From Mesorhizobium sp. NZP2298 (GTDB lineage Bacteria > Pseudomonadota > Alphaproteobacteria > Rhizobiales > Rhizobiaceae), in the NCBI RefSeq assembly GCF_013170825.1, contig NZ_CP033365.1, forward strand, positions 4,662,001 through 4,726,000: 64,000 bases of DNA, read 5' to 3'. Of this stretch, positions 1 through 8,289 are shown in pieces. Each line of letters begins with the position of its first letter. The first letter of the stretch is position 1. Under the pieces are notes generated by a model. That model had not been told where the DNA came from. It worked only from the letters and a program-made list of their open reading frames with translations, and did not search any database. Position numbers and translations under genes: made by a program.

Positions 1-405
1 CTTCACCGTTGCGACCATCTGACCCTTTTCGACCGGCGCATGCCGCGCCAGCGTGGCAATGGTGATGGCTGGATCGACGGCGTTGATGGCGTCGATCATC
101 GCGGCATCGACCGTGAAGACGCCTGATGCCCTGGCATGGAGATTGACGCGGCCGGTGGCGGCCGGCTTGGCCTCGATGCCGCTGAAAATCATACTCTCGG
201 CAATTCTTTGTGCCGCCGCGTCCTCGCCGAGATCGTCTGAGGCCAGCACGGCCGCGACGACCTGCGAGACGCCAGCCCGCTTGAGTACGGAGACGTCTTC
301 GGCGCTCAGCCGGTGCGCCTTGCGAAAGCGTCTTTCGCCGGCGGCGGTGGCGTGTGCCAGTACCGCGCCTTCGGCCTCTTCAATGGCAACCGGGCCGAAT
401 TTCAC
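1..405 (-). CDS. Molybdopterin-binding protein (MoeA/MoaB-fold N-terminus), partial, cut by window edge
   Basis: This is the last gene of the minus-strand cox/xdh operon; about 135 N-terminal residues are visible before the window ends. The protein begins MKFGPVAIEEAEGAVLAHAT, which resembles the start of rhizobial molybdopterin-binding proteins that often carry a C-terminal MobA-like nucleotidyltransferase domain; that second domain would lie outside the window. In this family the protein is thought to handle or tailor the molybdenum cofactor for hydroxylases. I chose the GTG at 405 because homologs of this type begin at this MKFGP motif and no ATG is nearby; the ribosome binding site is weak. 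The 66 bases between this start and the preceding xdhC stop belong to a repeat element. The family is fairly sure, the full architecture is not visible. Confidence 0.7.
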   Translation of the reverse strand, partial: MKFGPVAIEEAEGAVLAHATAAGERRFRKAHRLSAEDVSVLKRAGVSQVVAAVLASDDLGEDAAAQRIAESMIFSGIEAKPAATGRVNLHARASGVFTVDAAMIDAINAVDPAITIATLARHAPVEKGQMVATVK

Positions 406-420
406 GCCACCGCGCCCGCA

Positions 421-519
421 GAGCGCCGCGCGTCCACTTGGACGCGCAAAAGACGCTCCGCCGCTTTGAATCTACGCATCGTGCTTCTCCAAAATCGATT
501 CCGATCTTTGGGCCGATGC
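421..519. repeat. Intergenic repeat family A, copy 1
   Basis: About 100 bases that align end to end with the reverse complement of 12195-12296. Shared blocks include TGGACGC, CGCATCGTGCTT and GGGCCGATGC. The left part folds as GCGCGTCC-ACTT-GGACGCGC (about 429-448). The element overlaps the 3' end of the upstream xdhC gene and supplies its last residues and its TAG stop (472-474). It resembles rhizobial RIME-like intergenic mosaic elements, but I cannot assign it to a named family. Confidence 0.7.
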
Positions 520-1209
520 TGAGGCATCGAGGCCGCGCGAGCGGAAGGCGTAGATGGTCTGCGCGAGAACCGCAACGGCGATCTCGGCGGGGCTGGCGGC
601 ACCGATGTCGAGCCCGATCGGCGCATGGATGCGGGCGATCTGGTCGGCACTCGCGCCCAGCGCCAGCAAGCGTTCGACGCGCTTTGCATGCGTCTTGCGG
701 CTGCCGAGCGCGCCGACATAAAAACAGTTGGCGTCAAGCGCCGCTTTCAGCGCGAAATCGTCGATCTTCGGGTCATGGGTAACGGCGGCAAGCGCCGTGT
801 AACTGTCGAGGGGCTGGCGCTTCAGCACATCCTCCGGCCACTCTGCATGCAAGGCGATGTCGGGAAAGCGGTCCGATGTGGCGAAGGCCGTGCGCGGATC
901 GATGATCTCCAGGGGATAGCCGGCGATCCTGGCCATCGGCGCCAGCGCCTGGCTGATATGGACGGCACCGATCACCACGAGGCGTGGTTGGGGCAGATGC
1001 GCATTGAGAAAGAAGGTCCGTCCTTCCGCCTCGACGGAGCCGGAATTGCCCGATCGAAATGCCTTGGCGATCGCGGCCCCAAGATCGCCCGCGACCTGGT
1101 CGCCCTCACGCACGATGCGGTCGCGGCCATCGCCGAGATCGGTGACGAGGATCGCCGCGCGGCGGGCGCGGCGCTCCGCGTTGAGCGTTTTCAGCGCATA
1201 GGGATCCAT
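472..1209 (-). CDS. XdhC-family protein, Rossmann C-terminal type (CoxF-like)
   Basis: A 245-residue XdhC-family accessory protein. XdhC proteins bind molybdenum cofactor, help sulfurate it and insert it into molybdenum hydroxylases. The N-terminal ~60 residues look like a degenerate XdhC/CoxI domain. From about residue 75 there is an XdhC_C Rossmann domain with the typical VTHDPKIDDFAL and YVGALGSRKTHAKR blocks and a final GLDIGAASPAEIAVAVLAQ block. The start at 1209 leaves a 4-base gap after the preceding CoxI-type gene (stop at 1214); an in-frame ATG at 1233 would overlap it. The last ~15 residues (after YAFRSRGL) are encoded by a repeat element and are probably non-conserved. Confidence 0.85.
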   Translation of the reverse strand: MDPYALKTLNAERRARRAAILVTDLGDGRDRIVREGDQVAGDLGAAIAKAFRSGNSGSVEAEGRTFFLNAHLPQPRLVVIGAVHISQALAPMARIAGYPLEIIDPRTAFATSDRFPDIALHAEWPEDVLKRQPLDSYTALAAVTHDPKIDDFALKAALDANCFYVGALGSRKTHAKRVERLLALGASADQIARIHAPIGLDIGAASPAEIAVAVLAQTIYAFRSRGLDASASAQRSESILEKHDA

Positions 1210-1213
1210 TGGA

Positions 1214-1552
1214 TCAGCCAAGCCTTTCCACATAAACCTTGATACGGCCACCGCAGGACAGGCCGACCTGCCAGGCGGTCTCATCGGCAACGCCAAACTC
1301 CAGCATCCTGGCCTTGCCGGAGCCGATGACGTCGATCGCTTCGGTCACCACGGCGCCCTCGACGCAGCCGCCGGAGACAGAACCGTGGAAATTGCCGTCA
1401 GCATCGATGACAAGGTGGCTGCCGACCGGGCGTGGTGCCGAACCCCAGGTCTCGACCACCGTCGCGATAGCGACATCCTTGCCGTCGTTCATCCAACCTT
1501 CCGCGATGATCAGCGGATCGCGGACCTCATCGAGATAAAGACTGTCACTCAT
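1214..1552 (-). CDS. XdhC/CoxI N-terminal domain protein
   Basis: A 112-residue protein consisting of the XdhC_CoxI domain alone. It shows the GSAPRPVGSHLVI segment (about residues 36-48), then GSVSGGCVEGAV and a C-terminal GLSCGGRIKVYVE segment with the conserved cysteines. Proteins of this family assist molybdenum-cofactor loading of CO dehydrogenase- or xanthine dehydrogenase-like enzymes. It sits between coxE and the Rossmann-type xdhC in one operon. The start at 1552 (MSDSLYLDEV) is preferred over an ATG ten codons upstream because the extra residues are not family-like. The separation of the two XdhC halves into two genes looks stable, not like a broken gene, because both have their own starts and intact ends. 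Confidence 0.85.
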   Translation of the reverse strand: MSDSLYLDEVRDPLIIAEGWMNDGKDVAIATVVETWGSAPRPVGSHLVIDADGNFHGSVSGGCVEGAVVTEAIDVIGSGKARMLEFGVADETAWQVGLSCGGRIKVYVERLG

Positions 1553-1602
1553 CGTTGCTTCTCTCAGGGTCTGTTTTTCCAAGGGGCCGAGAAAACATAT
1601 GG

Positions 1603-2868
1603 CTATGCGGCGTGCCTCGCGCCAGCGTCAATCCATCGACGCGGATCGACGGATTGTGCCGACTTCTTGTCGAGTGACGCGCAGAGGTCGGCGAGCGCAT
1701 CGAGATTGTGCACCGAGCGGAATTCGTCGACATGCGGCAGCATCGCCCTGACGCCGCGGGCGCGCGCCTGGAAACCATCAAAGCGCAGCAACGGGTTCAG
1801 CCAGATCAGCCGCCGGCAGGATTTGTGCAGCCGCTCCATCTCCTCCGAGAGACCGGCGACATCGTCACGCTCCAGCCCGTCGGTTATCAGAAGCACCACC
1901 GCGCCCTGCCCCAGCACGCGCCGCGACCATATCAGGTTGAACTCGGCCAGCGTGCCACCGATGCGTGTGCCGCCAGACCAGTCCTTGACCACCATCGAAC
2001 AGTCTGCAAGGGCGGCATCGGGATCGCGATGGCGCATCTGCCGGGTCAGGTTCGTCAGTCGCGTGCCGAAGACGAAGGTATGCACGCGCCGGCGTTTTTC
2101 CGTCAGCGCATGCAGGAAATGCAGGAAGATGCGCGTGTACTGGCTCATTGAGCCGGAAATGTCGGCCAGTACCACGAGCGGCGGATAAACTTCGCGTGTC
2201 GAACGGAATTTCGGCAGGATCAATTCGCCGCCGGTGCGCGCAGCTGAGCGCATCATGGCGCGCGGATCGATGCGGCGGCCATGCGCGTCGGCCTTGAAGC
2301 GCCTTGTCCGTACCATGTCGACGGGCAGCCGGAGCTCGGCGATCGCCTTCCTGGCATCAGCCATCTCGGCTGCGTTCATCTGGGCGAAATCCTTGCCCCG
2401 CAGCACCTCGCTGCCGGAAAAGGTAAAGCGGGCATCGACCTCGATCTCAGGGACTTCCTGCGGTGGCTGGTTCTTGTGGTGGCCTTCGAACATCGCCTGA
2501 CTGACACGGTTTTCGGCGGCGCGCGGCTTCTGCTTCTCCCTGACGTCAGGCGCCACAGGGGAAAACATCGCCAGCAATTTCTCGATCAGTTCGCGCGATT
2601 TCCAGAACAGCCGGAAGGCCTCGTCGAAGGTTGAGTGATCCTCATGCCTGGACACCAGCACGGCATGCAGGGTCCAATAGAAATCGTCGCGCGAGCCTAT
2701 GCCGGCGGCCAGCACCGCCTCGATGGCATCCTTGACCGAAGCCGGCCCGACCCTCATGCCGGCCTTGCGCAAGGTGCGGGCGAAATAGACGATGTTGTCG
2801 GCGATGCGCCCATCCGCCGTCGCCTCCGTGGGGTCGGCCTCTTTGGAGTAAACACCCGGCGCCTTCAT
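1603..2868 (-). CDS. CoxE-like VWA-domain protein
   Basis: A 421-residue CoxE-family protein with a C-terminal von Willebrand A domain. The MIDAS motif DISGSMS lies at residues 236-242, followed by a conserved TRIGGTL loop and the LLITDGLER strand. In carboxydotrophs CoxE and the MoxR ATPase CoxD together help assemble the CuSMo-type active site of CO dehydrogenase; in rhizobia related pairs accompany other molybdenum hydroxylases. The start at 2868 lies 4 bases after the moxR stop, so the two are translationally close. The structural hydroxylase subunits are not in this window. The family call is strong; the client enzyme is unknown. Confidence 0.85.
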   Translation of the reverse strand: MKAPGVYSKEADPTEATADGRIADNIVYFARTLRKAGMRVGPASVKDAIEAVLAAGIGSRDDFYWTLHAVLVSRHEDHSTFDEAFRLFWKSRELIEKLLAMFSPVAPDVREKQKPRAAENRVSQAMFEGHHKNQPPQEVPEIEVDARFTFSGSEVLRGKDFAQMNAAEMADARKAIAELRLPVDMVRTRRFKADAHGRRIDPRAMMRSAARTGGELILPKFRSTREVYPPLVVLADISGSMSQYTRIFLHFLHALTEKRRRVHTFVFGTRLTNLTRQMRHRDPDAALADCSMVVKDWSGGTRIGGTLAEFNLIWSRRVLGQGAVVLLITDGLERDDVAGLSEEMERLHKSCRRLIWLNPLLRFDGFQARARGVRAMLPHVDEFRSVHNLDALADLCASLDKKSAQSVDPRRWIDAGARHAA

Positions 2869-2872
2869 CGCG

Positions 2873-3802
2873 CTACTCCGCCGCCGCGAGCTCGGCCTTG
2901 ACCTGGTCGAGGATGCGCCGGCCCTCGCCCGAACCGATGCGGGCAATGTCGTCCTGGTATTTCAACAGCACGCCGATCGTGTCGGATACGGTCTCCGGAT
3001 CGAGCGCCACCTTGTCGAGTTCGGTCAGCGCACCGGCCCAGTCTATGGTTTCCGCGACGCCCGGCACCTTGAACAGCTCGATCTGGCGCAGCTTCTGGAT
3101 GAAGGAAACCACCTCCGCCGAAAGCCGCTGGTTAGCTCGCGGCACTTTGCGGCGCACGATCTCCAGTTCGCGCTCGGCATTGGGATAATCGACCCAGTGA
3201 TAGAGGCAGCGCCGCTTCAAAGCGTCGTGGATCTCGCGGGTGCGGTTGGTGGTGATGATGACGATCGGCGGTTCTTCCGCCTTGATGGTGCCGAGTTCGG
3301 GCACCGTCACCTGGTAGTCGGAGAGGATTTCGAGCAGGAAGGCCTCGAAGGCTTCATCCGTGCGGTCGAGCTCGTCGATCAGAAAGACAGGCGCGGCACC
3401 TGCCTTGCCGGTCAGCGCATCGAGCACCGGGCGGCGGATCAGGTATTTTTCGGAGAATACGTTGCGCTCCATGGCGGAGCGGTCGACCTTGCCGGCCGCC
3501 TCCTCCATGCGGATCTCGATCATCTGCGCGGCGTAGTTCCACTCGTAGACGGCGGAGGAGACATCGAGCCCTTCATAGCATTGCAGCCGGATCAGCCGGC
3601 GGCCAAGCGCCTGCGCCAGCACCTTGGCGATTTCGGTCTTGCCGACGCCGGCCTCGCCCTCGAGGAACAAGGGCCGGTTCATGCGCAACGACAGGAACAG
3701 CACGGTCGCCAGCGACCGGTCCGCCACATAGTCCGCGCCGGTCAGGAGATCGAGCGTCTCGTCGATCGTCCGCGGCACGGGACGCGGTTTCAGCTCGGTC
3801 AT
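2873..3802 (-). CDS. MoxR-family AAA+ ATPase (CoxD-like)
   Basis: A 309-residue AAA+ ATPase of the MoxR/CoxD type. The Walker A motif GEAGVGKT is at residues 49-56, Walker B VFLIDELDR at 139-147, and a sensor segment IITTNRTRE follows. It is expected to act as a chaperone-like remodeller together with the VWA protein encoded directly downstream, in maturation of a molybdenum hydroxylase. Its start overlaps the end of the upstream flavin reductase by 4 bases (ATGA), so the two genes are one translational unit. Length and motifs are normal for the family. Confidence 0.9.
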   Translation of the reverse strand: MTELKPRPVPRTIDETLDLLTGADYVADRSLATVLFLSLRMNRPLFLEGEAGVGKTEIAKVLAQALGRRLIRLQCYEGLDVSSAVYEWNYAAQMIEIRMEEAAGKVDRSAMERNVFSEKYLIRRPVLDALTGKAGAAPVFLIDELDRTDEAFEAFLLEILSDYQVTVPELGTIKAEEPPIVIITTNRTREIHDALKRRCLYHWVDYPNAERELEIVRRKVPRANQRLSAEVVSFIQKLRQIELFKVPGVAETIDWAGALTELDKVALDPETVSDTIGVLLKYQDDIARIGSGEGRRILDQVKAELAAAE

Positions 3803-4326
3803 TCTTTCTCCGTGAACGCCGCCGCTCCGCTGTCCAGGACGTGATAGCCGCGGGCGTGGTAGATCAGCGGCCGCAAATTATCGCCCATGCGCAGGCCTGT
3901 CACCTTGCCAAAAAGCACACGATGGGTGGCCAGATCCTTGGTGTCGATCAATTCGCAGTCGAAGACCGCAAGCGCGCCCTTAAGCGTCGGCGCGCCGGTG
4001 GAAATTACATCCCATTCGCCGAGCGCGAAACGCTCCTCGACCGGCAGGCCGGTAATGCCGGAAAAACCAATCGCCAGCGGCTCCTGGTGCGAAGCCAGCG
4101 TGTTCAAGGCAAACTTGCCGTTTTTCACGAACAGCTCATTCTTAGCATTTTCACGGTTGAGGCAGACCAGAATGGTCGGAGGGGTGTCCGACACGGAACA
4201 GGCGGCGATCACCGTGGTGCCGCGCTTGCCGGCAGGGCCGTCCGTCGTGACCACATGGACGTGACCGGCAAAATGGCTCATCGCGTCGCGATAGGCCTGC
4301 GGTCCAATGTCATTCTTCTTCAGCAC
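3799..4326 (-). CDS. Flavin reductase-like domain protein (RutF/HpaC type)
   Basis: A 175-residue single-domain flavin reductase-like protein that should bind FMN or FAD and use NAD(P)H. Family marks are the VTTDGPAGKRGTTV segment near residues 26-39, the PPTILVCLNRENA block, FALNTLA, and the C-terminal LIYHARGYHVL strand. Such proteins supply reduced flavin to a partner monooxygenase. It is the first gene of the cox/xdh accessory operon, which is unusual company, and no partner oxygenase lies next to it. The upstream region (4327-4507) is shared with the divergent binding-protein gene and probably holds both promoters. Confidence 0.8.
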   Translation of the reverse strand: MLKKNDIGPQAYRDAMSHFAGHVHVVTTDGPAGKRGTTVIAACSVSDTPPTILVCLNRENAKNELFVKNGKFALNTLASHQEPLAIGFSGITGLPVEERFALGEWDVISTGAPTLKGALAVFDCELIDTKDLATHRVLFGKVTGLRMGDNLRPLIYHARGYHVLDSGAAAFTEKE

Positions 4327-4507
4327 AAGAACTTTCCACAGCCAGAACCCCTACCGCTATATATGGCCAGACATGACAGGCCACAAGCGAAGTGCTTGGC
4401 CCATATCCCTGAATTCGCGTGTTGCACCAAGGCCGGGCAGCCTTTAGGTCTTGGCGGTAATTGGCGCCCGCGCTGTCATCGCGGGTCTGGAGGAACTCTT
4501 CGGCAAG

Positions 4508-5581
4508 ATGCGACCCGGGGCAACGATATCGGCCGCACTGGCCTGGCTGTTCCTGGCCGGCACCGCCGGCGCACAGACGCTGTCGATCGGCGTCGCCGCT
4601 CCCTTGTCGGGCCCATCGGCCATCCTCGGCAAACAGATCCAGGCCGGCGCCGGGCTGGCGGCGCAGGCAAATGGCGTCGAACTCACGACCGAGGACGATG
4701 GCTGCACCGCCGATGGCGGTGCAGCCGCGGCCAGGGTTTTTGCGGCAGCCAAGGTCAGTGTCGTGGTCGGATTCCTTTGTACCGAATCCATCGAGGCGGC
4801 AATGCCGATCCTCAAGGACGCCAACATCCCGGTCATCACCGTCGGCGTGCGAACCGAGAGCCTGACCGATCGCCGCGCCAAGACCGGCTGGCCGGTCTAT
4901 CGCCTGGGGCCGCGCGGCGACGATGAGCGCAACGCCGTCGCCTCCATCCTCACCCGCCTGTGGCAGAACGAGCTGTTCGCCATCATCGACGACGGCACCA
5001 TCTATGGGCGCGAGATGGCGGAAACATTTCGCGCGGCTGCGGAGCAAGCGGCGCTGAAGCCGGTGTTCGTCGACACGTTCCGGCCGCAGCTCGACAATCA
5101 GATCGGCTTGGTCGGGCGGCTGAAGAAAGCCGGCGCCACACATGTCTTTGCCGGCGGTGACGGCGACGACATTGCCATTATGGGCCGCGATGCGGCACAG
5201 CTCCAGGCCGGCATCGTCTTTGCCGGCGGCGAAAATCTGCGCACGCCGCCCGGCGACGTGCCTTATGCGACGGGCACACTGATGATCGCGCCGCCCGAAT
5301 GGGCCGATGTCGCCGACGCAAAAGCGCTGGAAAGCTTCTCCGCGCAGAAGATCGTGCCGGACGGCTACACGCTGCCGGCCTATGCGGCGGTCGAGATCGC
5401 CAAGGCGGCATCGGTCTTGTCCGGGAGCTCGGGCAGACCCCTCGCCGACGCACTGACCGGTCGTGATTTCACCACGGCGATCGGGCCAGTCCGCTTCGAC
5501 GCCAAGGGCGACCTCAGCCAGAGCCTTTACCACGTCTTCCGCTTCGACGGCACGCGTTTCGTGCCCCTGGAAGGCAACTGA
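4508..5581 (+). CDS. ABC transporter periplasmic substrate-binding protein (branched-chain amino acid type)
   Basis: A 357-residue periplasmic binding protein of the LivJ/Leu-binding (type 1) fold. Residues 1-22 form a signal peptide ending GTAGA-Q, followed by LSIGVAAPLSGPSAILGKQI, the usual start of mature family members. I chose the ATG at 4508, which gives a proper signal peptide; an upstream in-frame ATG at 4451 adds residues without family likeness. No permease or ATPase gene is nearby, so it is an orphan binding protein. Its TGA overlaps the ATG of the next gene by one base (TGATG), coupling it to the S58 peptidase. The ligand cannot be read from sequence. Confidence 0.8.
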   Translation: MRPGATISAALAWLFLAGTAGAQTLSIGVAAPLSGPSAILGKQIQAGAGLAAQANGVELTTEDDGCTADGGAAAARVFAAAKVSVVVGFLCTESIEAAMPILKDANIPVITVGVRTESLTDRRAKTGWPVYRLGPRGDDERNAVASILTRLWQNELFAIIDDGTIYGREMAETFRAAAEQAALKPVFVDTFRPQLDNQIGLVGRLKKAGATHVFAGGDGDDIAIMGRDAAQLQAGIVFAGGENLRTPPGDVPYATGTLMIAPPEWADVADAKALESFSAQKIVPDGYTLPAYAAVEIAKAASVLSGSSGRPLADALTGRDFTTAIGPVRFDAKGDLSQSLYHVFRFDGTRFVPLEGN

Positions 5582-6603
5582 TGTTCCGCACCGGCCCGCG
5601 CAATCTTATCACCGACGTTGCCGGCCTGCGCGTCGGCAACGCTTCCGACGCCAGTTTGAAGTCCGGCGTTACGACGGTGCTTTGCGACGAACCGGCGGTG
5701 GCCGGTGTCCAGATCCTGGGCGGCGCGCCGGGCACGCGCGAGACGGACCTGCTCGAACCGCACAATTCGGTCGAAGCTGTCCATGCCGTGATGCTGTCGG
5801 GAGGTTCGGCTTTCGGCCTTGATGGGGCGTCCGGCGTGCAGGCGGCGCTGCGCGAGCGCGGCATCGGCTTCGAGGTCGGCGGCTTTCGCGTGCCGATCGT
5901 GCCGGCGGCGATCCTGTTCGACCTGCGCAATGGCGGCGACAAGGACTGGGGCCGCTACCCCCCTTACCGCGACCTTGGCTATGAGGCAGCGCAATCAGCC
6001 GCCGCCGATTTCCAGCTCGGCACGACCGGCGCCGGCACCGGTGCGCTGACCGCGGGGCTGAAGGGCGGCCTGGGTTCGGCTTCGACGCTGCTGGATAGCG
6101 GCGTCACCATCGGGGCGCTGGCCGCCGTCAATCCGACGGGATCAGTGACCGTCGGCCGCACCCGCCATTTCTGGGCGGCACCCTTCGAAATCGGCGACGA
6201 ATTCGGCGGCCTTGGTTATCCGTCGCCGATGCCCGACGATGCGAAGCGGATTTTGCTGAAATACCGCGACAAGCAGGCAGGCATGCAGATGGAAACCGGC
6301 GGCAATACCACCATCGCCGTCATCGCGACGGATGCGGTTCTCACCAAGGCCGCGGCGAAGCGCCTGGCGATGTCGGCGCATGACGGCTTCGTGCGCGCCA
6401 TCTGGCCGACACATACGCCGGCCGATGGCGATCTCGTGTTTGCATTGGCAACCGGAACGAGCGGCATCCGGCTCGAAGCCGATGCGGCAATCGACCTCTA
6501 CGCCGCGGCCGGCGCCACCATGGCACGCGCCATCAGCCGCGGCGTGTTTGCCGCGACTCCAGCCGTCAACGATCTGTTCCCGGTCTGGTCGCGCCGAAGC
6601 TGA
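5581..6603 (+). CDS. P1 family (S58/DmpA-type) peptidase
   Basis: A 340-residue member of the DmpA/ThnT N-terminal nucleophile family, which cleave themselves and then act as aminopeptidases, amidases or beta-peptidyl peptidases. The segment HAVMLSGGSAFGLDGASGV near residues 68-86 is the family signature. The likely self-cleavage site is Asn242-Thr243 in GGNTTIAVIATDA, so the nucleophile would be Thr, as in ThnT, not Ser as in DmpA. Start and upstream stop overlap as TGATG. Pairing with a periplasmic binding protein suggests, but does not prove, that an imported peptide or amide is the substrate. There is no signal peptide. Confidence 0.85.
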   Translation: MFRTGPRNLITDVAGLRVGNASDASLKSGVTTVLCDEPAVAGVQILGGAPGTRETDLLEPHNSVEAVHAVMLSGGSAFGLDGASGVQAALRERGIGFEVGGFRVPIVPAAILFDLRNGGDKDWGRYPPYRDLGYEAAQSAAADFQLGTTGAGTGALTAGLKGGLGSASTLLDSGVTIGALAAVNPTGSVTVGRTRHFWAAPFEIGDEFGGLGYPSPMPDDAKRILLKYRDKQAGMQMETGGNTTIAVIATDAVLTKAAAKRLAMSAHDGFVRAIWPTHTPADGDLVFALATGTSGIRLEADAAIDLYAAAGATMARAISRGVFAATPAVNDLFPVWSRRS

Positions 6604-6612
6604 AGGCGTCCA

Positions 6613-6867
6613 TCAGGTCGGATCGGACTTTTCTTCCTCAAACGTCACCGCGACATCGGAATTCGCCGACAGCCAGACCTTCTTGCCGTCGACCTCGGCA
6701 ACCAGGGCCAGGGGAATGTAGTGATGGTGGCCCTTGTGAGCACCCTCGCCGCTGTCGGCCTTGGTCAGTTTGATACGCTGGCCGTCAACCTTGTCGACGG
6801 TGCCGACATGCACGCCATCGGCGCCGACGACTTCCATATGCTCACGAATCTTGCTGGTGTCGGTCAT
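6613..6867 (-). CDS. DUF2171 family protein
   Basis: An 84-residue DUF2171 protein, with the typical KIREHMEVVGADGVHVGTVD start, a HHHYIPLALV segment and a VWLSANSDVA end. These are small PRC-barrel-like beta proteins of unknown function common in rhizobia and often linked to stress. A clear GGAGA ribosome binding site lies upstream of the ATG at 6867. It is convergent with the peptidase gene and stands alone. Confidence 0.85.
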   Translation of the reverse strand: MTDTSKIREHMEVVGADGVHVGTVDKVDGQRIKLTKADSGEGAHKGHHHYIPLALVAEVDGKKVWLSANSDVAVTFEEEKSDPT

Positions 6868-7001
6868 GGTGGTTCTCCATTGGGATTGCCGACAATAACA
6901 AATAACGGGCCGATTGGATGCATCGGCTTTTGACCCGCACGACGTTTTGATTCGGCCGTGCTAGGGGTTGAAACGATCGCGGCCTGCCGGAGGAAGAACC
7001 G

Positions 7002-7727
7002 ATGCGAGTACTTTTGTTGTTTGCCGTTTCCCTGGCCGCACAGTTTGCGGCGTCGATCGTCGCCCAGGCCGGCGATGTCGCCGAGTTCGAAATCCTTGGC
7101 TTCACCAAGGACGGTGGCGTATTCGCCTTCGAGGAATATGGCGTCCAGGACGGGTCGGGCTTTCCCTATGCCAACCGCTATTACATCGACACGAGCGATG
7201 ACAGCTTTCTCAAGGGCACGCCAATCAGGGTCCGGCTTGACGACGAGAATGCCACGCTCGACAGCGCCCGCCTCCAGGTCCGGCAAAAGGGCGAGGCCAT
7301 TGTCAGCCAGACCGAGTTGAGTGCCAATCGCGGCATCACCGCCGGCTTCAACCCGGTGACCGAGCTTTCGGCCGATCCGCACCGCATGGTGGTCAATCCG
7401 CGACCGATCTTCTCTCCCGTCGACCAGCCGCTCGAGTTCCGGCTGGACGAAATCGGCATGAACAATACAGAAGGCTGCCAGAGCCTGGGCGAGGTCAATG
7501 GCTTCCGGCTGCTGCGCATCGAAGCGCAGGACGGCGGTACCACCAAATTGCTCCATGAAGACAAATCGATCCCCAAGAGTCGGGGTTGTCCGAACGGCTA
7601 CCGCATCGGCGCGGTGCAGACATTCTCGATGGACAGCCTCAGCGCCTATGCGGTGCTGATAGCGGTGCGCCAATATGGCTTCGAAGGGCCGGACTATCGT
7701 TGGATCGCGGTGACCGGTCGCCTGTGA
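7002..7727 (+). CDS. DUF2259 family secreted protein
   Basis: A 241-residue protein with an N-terminal signal peptide (residues 1-23, ending VAQA-G) followed by a DUF2259 domain beginning EFEILGFTKDGGVFAFEEYG. The domain is predicted to be exported; its role is unknown. It has two cysteines in the mature part (in EGCQSLG and SRGCPNG) that could form a disulfide. Its stop overlaps the start of the next gene (GTGA), so both are translated together. Confidence 0.85.
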   Translation: MRVLLLFAVSLAAQFAASIVAQAGDVAEFEILGFTKDGGVFAFEEYGVQDGSGFPYANRYYIDTSDDSFLKGTPIRVRLDDENATLDSARLQVRQKGEAIVSQTELSANRGITAGFNPVTELSADPHRMVVNPRPIFSPVDQPLEFRLDEIGMNNTEGCQSLGEVNGFRLLRIEAQDGGTTKLLHEDKSIPKSRGCPNGYRIGAVQTFSMDSLSAYAVLIAVRQYGFEGPDYRWIAVTGRL

Positions 7728-8251
7728 GACCGCTTGCTCAATTCGCCACGTCCAATCGTGCCCTCGCCCGCTTTCGCCACGCGACACCAACGCTGGGCAC
7801 GGCCCTTCTCGGTGCCCTCCTGTGGGCTGCCACGATGGGCGCGAGCGCGCTCGTCAATCTGTTGTTGCTGGATAGTTGGGTGACGCCGGATAAAATCCGC
7901 ACAGTGTCGCTGCTGTTCGCTGGCGGCGGCGCCCTGGCCTTTCCGGTTGGCCTGTTCGCGGCACGGCTGGTCTCGCTCGGAAGGGGCTGGGAGGTTGCCT
8001 TCGCGGCAGCAATGGTGTGCCTTGCCGCCGTGACGATCGGGCTGACCGCCGGGCTCTATGCCTTGCAGTACCGGTCATACTATGCCGAATGGCATGCGCC
8101 CGTCTTCACTCTCACCTGGGGGTTTCAGTTCGCCTTCACGACGGCGGTGGCGCTCTACCAGTTCGTTGTGCTGGGCATCCGGCTCTATTTTCCACTTGGG
8201 TTCATCGCCTTGTTTGCCGCCAGCCTCTGGTTTGCACGGCAGCGGCGTTGA
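7724..8251 (+). CDS. Small integral membrane protein, unknown function
   Basis: A 175-residue hydrophobic protein with about four membrane segments (roughly residues 21-44, 55-75, 82-105 and 120-165, the last possibly two). I place the start at the GTG at 7724, which overlaps the DUF2259 stop as GTGA; an ATG far upstream in the same frame lies inside the DUF2259 gene and gives no hydrophobic sequence. I do not recognise a family. Coupling to the secreted DUF2259 protein suggests a shared envelope role. Confidence 0.65.
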   Translation: MRPLAQFATSNRALARFRHATPTLGTALLGALLWAATMGASALVNLLLLDSWVTPDKIRTVSLLFAGGGALAFPVGLFAARLVSLGRGWEVAFAAAMVCLAAVTIGLTAGLYALQYRSYYAEWHAPVFTLTWGFQFAFTTAVALYQFVVLGIRLYFPLGFIALFAASLWFARQRR

Positions 8252-8289
8252 GCATTTCGTCCGCCTCTGTTAGGACGCGGACTAACCCG

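Noticed and set aside
1209..1214. A possible frameshift splitting one xdhC gene in two
   Set aside because: The two genes each have a plausible start and complete domain ends, with the CoxI domain in the first and a degenerate copy plus Rossmann domain in the second. Separate CoxI and XdhC proteins are known.
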